From Flaveria trinervia (Eukaryota; Streptophyta; Magnoliopsida; Asterales; Asteraceae), in NCBI GenBank assembly GCA_025506515.1, contig CM046454.1:38107440-38171439 (forward strand): a stretch of 64,000 nucleotides of DNA, given 5' to 3'. Shown here in pieces: positions 11,367-22,534 of the stretch (within the stretch, counting starts at the first letter, position 1; every line of letters starts with the position of its first letter). The translations under genes were made by a program, and so were the position numbers. The notes under the pieces are model-generated. The model had not been told where the DNA came from. It made no database searches and was given only the letters and a program-made list of their open reading frames with translations.

Positions 11367-11368
11367 AT

Positions 11369-11385
11369 TGGTATCAGAGCTTTGG
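11369..11385 (+). promoter_or_regulatory. SIR-1 primer-binding site (tRNA-Met type)
   Basis: The sequence tggtatcagagctttgg lies two bases after the LTR end. It matches the usual initiator tRNA-Met primer site of plant copia elements in its first twelve bases. It fixes the orientation of the element as plus. Confidence 0.85.
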
Positions 11386-11789
11386 CTCTCGGTTCTTTTT
11401 CGGATCTACCTGAGATCCTAATAGAACTTGATTGAAATGGTGATCGAGTTGCTAAAAGAGTGTTATATCACCTTTATTTAGTAAACAAGTATATTATACT
11501 CATCAACAGTTACTGTTCAAGCTATCTCCTTCAAGAGCACAACAACAGTCTTCATTCTTGAAACTATGAATAGTTGATAGAGCAAACATTAAACAACAAG
11601 TAACCCAGAAAAGTAACAGATCTGATTCTGAAACCTGTTTTGGACGATTTGGACAAGTTGGACTAATTGAACCTAAAACTCATCTAATATATACTTAAAA
11701 CAAGTTAAAACTAACTGTTAAAATGGATTCTCATACTTTTTTAGAACTTAGTCATACACCAAAACTCTAATGCTTAAACATAAATCTTA

Positions 11790-13047
11790 GTGTAAACAGT
11801 GGAAAATCAGATTCAGAAATTACATCACAGGTGTAGATCCTGACTTTTGGATCTCAATATGCAAGGGGCTACACATCCCTGTCACTCTGTTTGTAGATCA
11901 AGCTGCCATGTACAAGACAACAAGATTACCCATTGAAGACCTGACTCTTGATGATAAAATACAAGAAAATCAAGATTAATCTTAAAGCTTACTTCATCCT
12001 CACTCAAGCACTTAAGATGGATGTACCAAAAAGACTGGAGAAGTATGGTACTGCTAAAGCATTGTGGGAGGCACTGTGAATTATGGTGAAGAAAGCAAGG
12101 AAGTTGCAGAAATTAACAAGGATAAGCTTGTTAATCAGTTCGAAACATTCATCACTCCAAGGGGGAATCCATATCCAAACAACTGCATAGATTTTTACAG
12201 TTGGTAAATGACTTGGAAATCATGGGAGTCACTTACATGGTCAAGGAATTAAACAAGAAAATGCTACATAGTCTTCAAGAAACCTGGAAACAAAATGTAA
12301 CCATGTTAAAGAACACTCTTGATCTTGAGAGTATAACTATGGATATAATGATAGCCAAGATAGAATCATTGGAGTTAGATAAGAAGCAGAAACTTGGGAG
12401 GACCCAAAGTGATTAAGGCATACAAGTTTCCATCAGAATCTCATTCTGTGGAAAATGCTTTCATTACTAAGGAGGATGATTTCATCTCTTCAAGAGATCA
12501 ACTAAATACCACTGGGTTCATTGTATCTCCATCAAATAATTATCTATCAACATCATCCCAAGCATCTGGTTTCACTGTTATTCCTACAACCACTCCTGAT
12601 GACACAAGATCCGAAGAACAAAAGGCAACTTAGAATGACTTTGTTGCAAGCTTTGAAGCATATTTGGGATGAAGACTTACATCAACACATCTGATCCAGG
12701 AAGACTTAGAAGAAATGGATCTAGATAATGTAGAAGAAATGGATCTGCAATGGCAAATGGCCATGATTGCTATGAGAGCAAAGAAATTTTTTATAAAAGG
12801 TAGAAAGCTCAGCCTTAATGAAGACAATAAGCTTGGATATGATAAATCCAAAGTGAAGTGCTTCAAGTGTGGCATGGCTGGCCACTTTTCCAGAGAATGC
12901 AATGCCCCCAAAAGAAATAACATTCAAAGAATTCTCAAAGCTAGTCATCCTCACAGTCAAACTCAAGCTTTCACTCCAATAATCATCAGCAGCAACACTA
13001 TCATGATCCTCAACAACATAAATCATATCAAAATCAACCTCAACTGA
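11790..13047 (+). pseudogene. SIR-1 Gag (broken)
   Basis: Pieces in several frames give a copia Gag. They include NYITGVDPDFWISICKG near 11817-11870, LVNDLEIMGVTYMVKELNKK at 12204-12265 (the UBN2-like gag core), and a complete CFKCGMAGHFSREC zinc knuckle (C-x2-C-x4-H-x4-C) near 12860-12900. The gag core normally ends in this knuckle and binds RNA. At least four frameshifts or stops separate the pieces, with none left to give a full-length product. Confidence 0.8.
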
Positions 13048-13259
13048 CATACTAAGCTCATGGAAGTAGTCAGTCATCTGCAAATGCTCTCGTGATAAAG
13101 CAAGATGGAATATGTGACTAGAGCCTGTATGCAGAGGAAGTCAAGCCTCAATTTCAAAATCAGGCACTCATGGCTCACATCAATGATGCTCCATCTCCAA
13201 TGCCTACTTAGGTAATATCTAACCTTTGTAGTGAAAAATGTATTACTAAATTTCAAGGT

Positions 13260-14852
13260 TATAGAGAGCATAACCATAAACTTGCAGATAAAATATAAGA
13301 GGAAAAGGTTAAGTCAGAGATGCTCAAGAGAGAAATAAAAGGATTTGACATCAAAATAAAATCTATCATCTCTGACATTGAGAAATACATGGTGAAAAGT
13401 ACACTCTTGCAGCTAAGAATGAGCAACTGACTAAAAAGTTGGCTCAATCTAAAACTGAACATACACTTACTAAAGTGAAACTAGAAAGTTTCAACTGTCT
13501 TTAGTTATGCTGCAAGAGATGCTTGATTCTCAAAAGGATCCAAAGGACATATGTGGGATTGGGTATAAAACTTGTCCTCCACCATACAATGACAACTACA
13601 CTATCATGCCTGACTTTGTTACACTCAATGAGAAAATTGAACCTAATACTATTGAACCAAAAACAATAGTAAAACAGATCACAAATCCTCAAAACAAACC
13701 AAATGTTTATATTGAAACCAATAAGGATAAAAATCAGATTAGGACACCAAATCAAAATCAAAGAGTGTTCAGACAAGGCAGTGAGTGTCATCAAACCCAC
13801 AAGCCCTGTAAAGGCAATTGTTCTATTTGTAAAATTCATACCTTCTGTTTTAAAAGGTAAAAATAAATTTGTGAAGTCAGTGAAACCCACTGCTGAAAGC
13901 AGTTCTAATAATGAGATTATATCTCCAAACAAATTAAGTAAATCAGACAAGGTTTCACTAGAAAGAAACAAAAGAGATCACTGATTTCAACGTGTAAAAC
14001 TCTATCAGACCCTCAATCTTCAAAATTAAGACAGGGTGTTGGTTTTGATGTATGAAACAAGGAACACATTGATCAATTTGAGAAAGAGGTAAAGAAAAAG
14101 TTGAAGAAACAAGCAAAGCCTAGAAAATCTAACAAAAGGGGTTATTTTGAGTCATCCCCTAAGCAAAAGAAAGTGGCACAACAGCAAATGAGAAAATCAA
14201 CTAAGTCCCACAAATCAAATTCTGATTCAAGCAACAAACAAATGTATTGTGACATTTGTGATATGTCCAATCACAAAAAGAAGAGTGCTTTTACAACCAA
14301 TATGTTTTCTACCTGTGACATGAACAATCACTCCACCAAAAAGTATTATTTTAACAAATATTGTTCAGTCTGTGATATGAACAATCATAATGCATCTGAT
14401 TGTTACTTCAATCAGAAGGGAGTGAGAATCGCTCAAAAGAAACCCATCTCAACAACATCATCTGGCAAAACACAAGTGAGGAGTCATTTGCCCACCAATC
14501 AATCTAGGACATCTAGATCACTCAACGATAGGAGTAAAACAAAAGAAATTGGAAAAGTCAAAGAAACAACCATCCCATTATCAACAAAAAGTTTGACTTT
14601 GAAAAACCTAAAATGATTTTTGAAAATGAAAAACGGTTTAAATTTCTTCAAAATAATAGAGATCAAAGATTGCACTACTCATCTGATTCTTCAGTTGATG
14701 TTGATGAGAGGACTCCAGCAAAATATCACAAGCAATCTCCTAGGTCAGCTCTAAACAGATCACAATTTAGAGGAAAGTATCAAGAAGTCACCATAATGGA
14801 TAGGAACAGGAAACCCAAGACCATCATGGCTTGGGTTCCACATTCTAATTAG
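13260..14852 (+). pseudogene. SIR-1 Gag-Pol linker with three Cys/His motifs
   Basis: Frames at 13507-13860, 13703-13984, 14101-14616 and 14613-14852 give a Lys/Asn/Ser-rich linker typical of Sirevirus Gag C-termini. At 14247-14420 three related units occur in a row: CDICDMSNHKKKS, FSTCDMNNHSTKKYYFN and CSVCDMNNHNASDCYFN. Only the third keeps the full C-x2-C-x4-H-x4-C spacing. The segment ends with WVPHSN at 14852, the usual end of this linker just before protease. Confidence 0.7.
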
Positions 14853-14879
14853 TTCTTTTGTGCTTGCAAGGTCATCCAT

Positions 14880-16503
14880 ATAGGTCCAACAACCTATGGT
14901 ACGTCGACAGTGGATGTTCGTGACACATAACTAGAGATTGTTCCCTCCTTCATGACTTCAAGCAAATACAAGGAACTACTATAGCATTTGGAGGAGATTC
15001 ACAAGGTGGAAAGATACAGGTGAAGGATCAGTGACACACGGGATGCTGAGCTTTGATAAGTGAACTACTGTGAACAACTAAACTTCAATCTTCTAAGTGT
15101 GTCTCTGATCTATGACAAAAAAATATCAGCTCACTTTACTGACACTCATTGCTACATTCTGAAACCTGGATTTCAGATCTTTGAAGAATGCGTTGTCCTA
15201 AAGACTCCAAGGAGAATAACACCTAAGTCTTAAACCTGAATTCTACAACACCAATAGAAGAACATGCCTATTGTCAAAAGCATCATTTGATGAGTCACAG
15301 CTTTGGCACATATGTTTGGGGCACACAAACTTTAAAAACATGAACAGATGGTCAAAGGAAACCATGTCATTGTTATTCCACAAAAAGAATTTCACTTTGT
15401 TGATCACTGTTCAGCATGCCTCAAAGGAAAACAACATAAATCTTCTCATAAATCCAAGCTGGTGACACAAACAATACTCCATTGAAGTTACTTCACATGG
15501 ATCTGTTTGGACCAACTCATGTAATGAGCATTGGAAAGAAATAGTATTGTTTGGTGATCATTGATGACTATTGATGATTTACACGGGTTTTCTTCTTACT
15601 TCATAAAAATGAGGCATCCCAAATAATACAAAACTTTATCAAAAATTGAAAATCAACTTGATCTTAAGATCAAAACAATCAGAATTGATAATGGAACTGA
15701 GTTTAAAAATGAAGACATGAGTTCATTTTGTGCAACCAAAGGCATTGCTTATCAATTCAGTACAGCTAGAACTCCTCAACAAAATGGGTAGCTGAAAGGA
15801 GAAATAGAACACTGATTGAAGCAGCAAGGACAATGCTAGCCGAGTTCATTTTGTGCAACCAAAGGCATTGCTTATCAATTCATTACAATCATGCTTTGTG
15901 CAAATCGAACTCTGATTATAATAGAAAGTAACATGACTCCATATGAACTGCTCTTTCACACAAAACCATTTATTGGATTCTTTAAATTATTTGATAGTCC
16001 AGTCTGAATATTAAACACCCGAGACTATTTGGGAAAGTTTTCATCCAAGTCTGATGAAGGATTCTTTGTAGGTTATTCTTCTGTTTCAAAGGCTTACAGA
16101 GTGTTTAATCCTACATTAAACATTATTGATGAATCGACTAATGTTCAATTCAAGGAACATTCATTTCCCAAATCTACAAATGGTCCCGACTGGTTGTTTG
16201 ATATTGACTCATTTACAAAATCATTTGATCAATTACTTGTCTGATACAGGAAATCTACATTCAGGTGAAACATCTACACATGTAGAAAGAAGAGATGACT
16301 TTCCATTGATTCCTCCTACATCTAATGAATACATGAATGAAGTTGTTCCTCTTCAAGCTGATCGAATTAGACAACCATCACAAAACCAAAGTGTTTCAAC
16401 TATAGGAGGTCCAAGACTGTTACCATCACATTCAGCAAATCTGTCCATAGAGGTCAAAAATAAAAAACAAGCTACTCCTCCAACTAAAACAGAAAGAACA
16501 TAA
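14880..16503 (+). pseudogene. SIR-1 protease and integrase (broken)
   Basis: Protease: WYVDSGCS near 14898, the copia active site, followed at once by a TGA stop in that frame and then HITRDCSLLHDF. GAG-pre-integrase: LWHICLGHTNFKNMNR at 15300. Integrase core: LHMDLFGP near 15490, IRIDNGTEFKNE near 15680, and PQQNG near 15770 followed directly by a stop, then AERRNRTLIEAARTMLAE. The sequence after 15842 is not integrase but a 41-base repeat of 15719-15759, marking a templated insertion plus deletion. The C-terminal part resumes with DEGFFVGYSSVSKAYRVFN at 16053. Two of three catalytic acidic residues can be seen in separate frames. Confidence 0.8.
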
Positions 16504-16723
16504 AATGATGAAACCAATCAAAGTGTTACTGGAAATGAAGCAGTCAATGAAACGGAGTCTGACTATCTTCATAGTTCCCAAACAGTTCAAGATGAATGTG
16601 CCTCTGACCATAATGACTAAATGTCTCTAATCCTAATGTAACCATTGCTAGTGACTCAATTCCAACCACTAAAATACATAAGAATCATCCAGTAGAAACC
16701 ACTATTGGTGAACTTATGAAAGG

Positions 16724-17605
16724 GTGACAAGAAGCAAGTCTAGTATTGCAAACATCTGTTTGTTCTCATGCTTTCTGTGTCAAACAATACCCAAGAACAT
16801 CATAGAGGCTCTTCAACACAATAGCTGGATTGAAGCAATGCAGGAAGAATTGCTCCAATTCAAGAAGCAACAAGTAGGACAAGTGGTAGATCTTCCCGAA
16901 GGACAATACCCTATCGGTACCAGATGGTTGTATAGGATCATGACTGATAATAGAGGGATCATCATCAGAAATAAAGCAAGATTAGTGGCACAAGGATACA
17001 CTCAAGAAGAAGGAATCGATTATGATAAAGTGTTTGCACCTGTTGCCAGACTAGAAGCAATAAGAATCTTTCTTGCATATTATGCATCAATGAAGTTTAC
17101 TGTTTACCAATGGATGTGAAGTGTTCTTTCTTCTACGGAAAGATTGCTGAAGAAGTCTACGTGAGTCAACCACCTGGCTTTGAAGATCCAGATTTCCCTC
17201 ACAGATTTTACAAGCTTGACAAAGCTCTATATGGTCTTTACCAAGCTCCAAGGAAGTGGTATGAGACACTATCATATTTTCTTCTTGAAAATGGATATGA
17301 AGAGGAAAGATTGATCAAACTCTCTTCAAAAGAGAAAAGGAAAAGACATGTTGTTAGCCCAGATTGATATGGGTGATATCATTTTTGGGTTAACAAACAA
17401 GCAACTCAATAAAGACTTTGAAGACCTTATGCATTCAAAATTTCAAATGAGTGCAATGGGGGAACTCACTTTCTTTTTAAGGTTACAAGTCCAACAAATA
17501 GCAGATGGAATCTTTATCAATCAATCAAAATATGTGGAAACCATGTTGAAGAAGTTCCACTTTGCTGATTGTCAGTCAATTAGAACTCCTGTGGATACTA
17601 AGTGA
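16724..17605 (+). pseudogene. SIR-1 reverse transcriptase (broken, active site lost)
   Basis: The domain is easy to recognise: ALQHNSWIEAMQEELLQFKK, then NKARLVAQGYTQEEGIDYD, KLDKALYGLYQAPRKWYE and MSAMGELTFFLRLQVQQ. The polymerase box that should read YVDD reads DMGD in QIDMGDIIFG at about 17362-17391, so both the Tyr and one catalytic Asp are lost. Frameshifts at about 17110 and 17350 split it into three frames. This copy cannot be an active polymerase. Confidence 0.9.
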
Positions 17606-18305
17606 AAATTGGACCTGATCCCGAAGGCACATCAGTGGATCAGACTCACTATCAATCTATAATAGGTTCACTTATGTATCTAATAGCTAGTAGGCTTGAC
17701 ATTATGTTTAGTGTTTGTGTATATGCCAGATATCAAGTTGATCCTAAAGAATCTCATGTGAATGCTATCAAGAGGATATTCAGATATCTTAAGGGAAAAC
17801 CTGCTCTTGGGTTATGGTATCCAAAGGAGGAGACTTCAATCTCTATGCTTTCACTGACAGTTATTATGGGGGATGCAACTTTAATAGGAAATCCACCACT
17901 GGTAGTTGTCAATTTCTTCGTCCCAGACTGGTCTCCTAGCAGTGCAAGAAGTAGACAAATGTATGTGTCTCAACTGCAGAAGTTGAGTATATTGCTGCTT
18001 CAGCCTGTTGCTCTCAAGTACTCTAGATTCAAAACCAGATGCTTGATTATGGTTTTAACTTCTTGCACACACCAATTCACATTGACAACATAGCAGCTGT
18101 TTTTATTACGAATAATCCAGTTCAACACTCAAAAACAAACACATTTAATTAGATATCACTTTTTGAGAGACTGTGCTAAAAAGGGGTTAATTAAATTGAT
18201 TCAAGTACCCACTGAAAATCAATTGGCTGATTTATTTACTAAGGCATTTGAACCTAGTAGGTTTGAATTCCTAGTTCAATCAATTGGCATGATTAATCTT
18301 GAGTA
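17602..18305 (+). pseudogene. SIR-1 RNase H (broken)
   Basis: The piece at 17602-18093 shows QTHYQSIIGSLMYLIASRLD, KRIFRYLKGKPALGLWYP and then a frameshift. Downstream, NPVQHSKTNTFN and LFTKAFEPSRFEFLVQSIG can be read to the stop at 18304, which is the end of pol. The catalytic Asp in the TDSDY box is disrupted by an indel near 17865. Family call secure from the flanking motifs. Confidence 0.85.
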
Positions 18306-20476
18306 AAACCAATTAAAACATGAAAAACACTAAAAAACATTAGAAAATCACAAAAAGAAGTCAAGTGCTTAATTTCAAAATTTGAGAGACTGTCATGACT
18401 TACCAGATATGTTGGTAGGCTCAACTTGGAAGAGAACATACATGCACTGATGAATTAAAATCTTATTCAATAGTGAAACACTCATCTCAAGGTACAGGTA
18501 TGTATTGACTTATCTGAGTGCATGTGTGTGTAGTAACCTAAACACAATAGGAAATGATACTTTGTGGATCTCTTTCACCCACATCAAGTTTCATCTTTGT
18601 TTTGCTGAGCAAATACCTGATGAAACATGCACATAGTGCAGATGTACTGATCTAAATGATTCCCAATAAGGAACACATCCAAATTGGATGAATCTACAAA
18701 AGCAATACATTCCAAGTGATTGAACAAAATAACCCAATCATGGATCACCTTCCAAAGTGAAGTGAAAAGAAGGCCAATGTCGATAATGATAAAAAAGATC
18801 AAAGTAAAAGAATCCCAATGTGGATCAGTGAAAATGAGGTCTCATAACTTAAGTAACCTAGTAAGAAAAGTCATGAACTACCATACATTGTATAAGGATG
18901 GTTAATCATTCCAAGCTTTTATGTGTGAGGTACATAGTGAATAATTAAATCAACCAAAACATGATAAATATCACTTGTATCAAAATATCAACCTCGTATG
19001 AGTTTAAGAGGACAAACATACCTTTAATCATCAAGTTCATAAACATGTCAATTTTATCATCAAGGATGCACATGTGTAATGGAAGATTGATATGATCCCA
19101 ACAAAGATATACTTCTCTTCATTATTAATAATCAAAATTATATTAAAAAAGTTTTAAAATCTTTAAAGTTTCTATCCATATATGCATATAAATTAGGGGG
19201 AGTAATTTAAAATTTTTGATTAAGTCTGTATAGATTTTTATTATCTTAAATTACTTTCTAAAAATCAAAAACAAAACAAAAAGAAATGCATGTGTTGATG
19301 CAGAAGTTATACCATAGTGTCTCAGCCTATACAGATTCTTCGAAGCATGAAAAGTCCAAGATCAGTCAAACAATAGGACACTTGTATCACTACTGACATA
19401 AGTTAATCCAAGCAAGAATTGACAACCTCAACAGTCTAGAACTTCATAAGAAAAATCAATCAATGACATATCTTCATAACAAAAATAAAAAATCAAAATA
19501 GAAACATTAACTTTTGATTAAGTTCAAAAGTTAATATAGGTAAGTGCATTGCTTAATACGGTATAACCAATGCGAGTAACTGTTTATTTCTAAGTGAAAC
19601 TAATGCGGACAAAATTGTACTCTAACGCATTGGTGTGTTACAGTATACATGAAAATTTTGAAGTATTAAAACCTATGCGGAACAGAAGTGTTCTACCGCA
19701 TGTGTCAAATGCGGATAAAATGTTTTTCAAGTCTTCAACCGCATTTGTCAATACGGATGAAATTTACACTTCTGTATTTGTTCTACTTATCCGCATTTGT
19801 TGATCTCATCAACCGTGTTTGTGAATATGTCTTCAATTTTCATGTACTATCAAACGGAAATATCTCTTCTGTCACAATGAATGATGATCATGTAAATGTG
19901 GAAATTTTGTTCTATCACATTTGCTACAGTGAACAAATGCTAATGAACTTCGTTCTTCTGCATTTGCCACAGTGCACAAATGCGAATAGAAGAAAACTTA
20001 AGTACTCAAACTTCCTCATTTTCTATAGTGGCAAATATGGATGTCTAAAATCATAAATTCAATTCTTCTGCATTTACAACAATAAACAAATACGGATGTA
20101 TAAAAACCATCCGGATGTGCTACAGTGTGAATTAAAACTCCAACTACATTTGTTCTGAGACTTGTAAAATTTTGTAAAAGCCATTTTATGACTATTTAAA
20201 GCAAGTTCAAAAGGTCATTTAATACTTTTCAATTTTGAGAGACTCTATAGTGCGACGAGCGAAAACACTGTTCTTGTTATCAATCATCTTCTTCTTTAAC
20301 AATCAAAGATTCATGTTCATTTCACCCATTCTGTCCTCGTATTAGATACTACACAACTGTATTATCAAACAAAATGTGAAAATTTTACATTCTGTTAACC
20401 TAATGTTTCGGACGCTTGAACTAATAATGAACTTAGAACCCTACGTTAACAAAGAACAACCAAAACCAAATTTATT
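18306..20476 (+). other. SIR-1 spacer between pol and A-ORF, with atgcggat motif array
   Basis: No supported coding region. A polypurine-like attagggggagtaa lies at about 19193. From about 19555 to 20110 there are a dozen or more copies of atgcgga or its complement tccgcat, for example near 19600, 19677, 19708, 19752 and 19790. A TATA-like ctatttaaag follows at about 20190. The layout (motif array then TATA, then A-ORF) parallels the spacers of SIR-0, SIR-2 and SIR-3. TEK-1 interrupts it at 20477; the remainder continues at 36308. Confidence 0.6.
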
Positions 20477-21914
20477 TGTAACACTAATTATTTTTAGAGT
20501 CAAGAAAGAAGAATAAAGTGAAGAAAAAGAAGGAAAAGAAATAAAACCCAAGTCTTGGGGTTAAAAGTGACAAAAAGGACAAAATCTTAGAAAGGTTGGT
20601 GATAAAGGTGGCATGGCCACCTACACTCTCTCTACACACAAATCCTCGGACATTTTAGCAAGAGAGAGAAGGAGAGTAGAAACTCTCGGGTCTTGTAGAA
20701 GAACAGAAGAAAAGTTCGAATTCAAGTTATGGATTCATGTTTTAAGTGTTCTTAATTGGCCTTGCCTCGGTTGTACGTTTATGTGTGTTTGTATGTTCGG
20801 TTGTGTGTGTTTTTAGTGGATTTCTAGGTGGTTGAACTCAATTACAGATGAGTTTAGGAGAAGCCATACTCAAGAGCCACAAAGGTGAGTTCTAGAACCC
20901 CTCTTTTACTGGTTACTACTGATTTTGGGGCTAGAAATGCATGAATGTATGTTTTCATTAAACTAGGTTTTAAATCCATATGTATGAATGTGTGTATGCT
21001 GTTATCATGATGTGATGTTGGGCAATGTTCATGCTTGTTTATGTTATGGTGTGTTTCTAAGGCTTAGAATGTAAGATTAAGCTTAAAACATGATAGATGG
21101 TGTTTGATAACTGAGATATGATGTTTAGGGCTCATATGTTTAAGTTTTAGAATCTGCCCAAGTGTTCAAAGGAAATGCAGATGATAATGGAAGTCAATGC
21201 GGATGAACACTTAATGCGGATAAGCATTAACCATTAAGTAAGTCAATGCGGATAAGTAAGGAAGTCAATGAGGATGAATAGTTAACGCGGATGAGCATTA
21301 ACTAGTAAGTAAGTGAATGCAGATGAGTAATGGAAGTCAATGCGGATGAACAGTTAATGCGGATGAGCATTAACCATTAAGTATGTCAATGCGGATGAGT
21401 AATGGAAGTCAATGCGGATGAACAGTTAATGCGGATGGGCATTAACCATTAAGAATGCATGCATTAACAAATGAATGAAAGTAAGAAAGGCTTGAAAGCA
21501 AATGTATGGAGGCTTACATCCAATGAATGGTGTTAATTCAACGGTGTGCGGGTTAGCGACCCCAGAAGGATGCACACTAGGATCCAATCTTTATGATTGA
21601 CCATATGTATGGGATCCTTGACGCTTTCCCTAGGTACTGGAGTCAGCTTCGTGCATAATTTTCGAGGTCTATGAAAGACCTCAGGCCCAATAACCAGCTG
21701 TGTGCACAATGTTTGGGGTATAGCGTATGGCATTGATCCGGAATGAAAGAGAAAAGATTAGTGGTGAATGTACTTGCCCTTGGTACTGGAGTCAGCTTCG
21801 TGCACAATGTTCGAGGTCTATGAAAGACCTCAGGCCCAGTAACCGGCTTCGTGCACAATGTTCAGGGTATTGTACATATCACCGACTTGAATGGAAAAAG
21901 ATTAGTGGTGAATG
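20477..21914 (+). repeat. TEK-1 5' LTR (3' part deleted), with two internal repeat types
   Basis: It starts TGTAACAC at 20477 and resembles the TEK-2 LTR in places, for example the shared 'ggtgagttctag...acccctcttttac' block near 20885-20912. 21180-21450 holds an array of aatgcggatgaac units. 21632-21914 holds about two copies of a unit near 148 bases beginning tactggagtcagcttcgtg. The second unit runs directly into gag sequence near 21914, so the LTR end, primer site and gag start are deleted. Confidence 0.65.
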
Positions 21915-22534
21915 TGTGCTTCAAATGTGCGAAGCATGGTCATATGGCAACGGAATACAAAGCAGGGAAATGTTTCAACTGTGGGGCGGAGGGCCACATG
22001 AGTAGAGCCTGTAAGAAGCCAAGGGCTGAGGGTTCTGGGGTGAAGAAGACTTAAGGTGAAGGACCGAGGCCGAGCGCCAGGGCATTTACGATAACGCAGG
22101 AGGAGGCTAGGACAGACCCTGATGTTGTGTGAGGTACGTTTCTAGTAAACCAAACTTTAGCCTCTGTGTTATTCGATTCTGGTTCTAGTAAAAGTTTCAC
22201 TTCTGCTGCTTTCTGTGCTAAATTGCCTGTTAGTAGTAAGTCTACCGGAATTTCTAAGGTGATAGAAGGCTGTGACGTGGAATTACAAGGTCATAGATTT
22301 CTTGTTAGACCATTCGTGATGAGCTTAGGTGGGTTTGATGTAGTCTTGGGGATGGATTGGTTAGCGGACTACGAGGCGAACATTGTGTGTCACATGAAGA
22401 TGATTCGTTTGACAACGCCTAACCGGAGTTCGGTAATGGTTTATGGGGATCAGGTCACCATGATCTCGGAAGTAATCTCAATGGTGGTGGCGGGAAAGTG
22501 CATGAGGTATGGATGTAGTGCCTACTTGGCCTAG
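21915..22534 (+). pseudogene. TEK-1 gag zinc knuckles and protease
   Basis: Starts inside Gag with CFKCAKHGHMATEY, whose last Cys is replaced by Tyr, then a complete CFNCGAEGHMSRAC knuckle. After stops near 22052 and 22130, the protease frame (22166-22534) shows VLFDSGSSKSFTSAAF with the DSG active site, and VLGMDWLADYEANIVC. Compared with TEK-2 it lacks about 14 residues between the active site and the ISKVIEGC segment. That is a small in-frame deletion. Confidence 0.85.

Larger units (their letters stand above)
10610..20476 (+). mobile_element. SIR-1: decayed Sirevirus-like Ty1/copia element, first segment
   Basis: The order is LTR, tRNA-Met primer site, gag with zinc knuckle, protease, integrase, RT, RNase H and spacer, as in Ty1/copia. 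The element continues beyond TEK-1 at 36308-37128 and beyond SIR-2 at 61947-62212, where its A-ORF lies. All genes contain many stops and frameshifts, more than in SIR-2 or SIR-3, consistent with its position as the outermost and oldest target. Its LTR carries gcgaaact arrays but its spacer carries atgcggat arrays, so it may be a mosaic. Confidence 0.75.
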
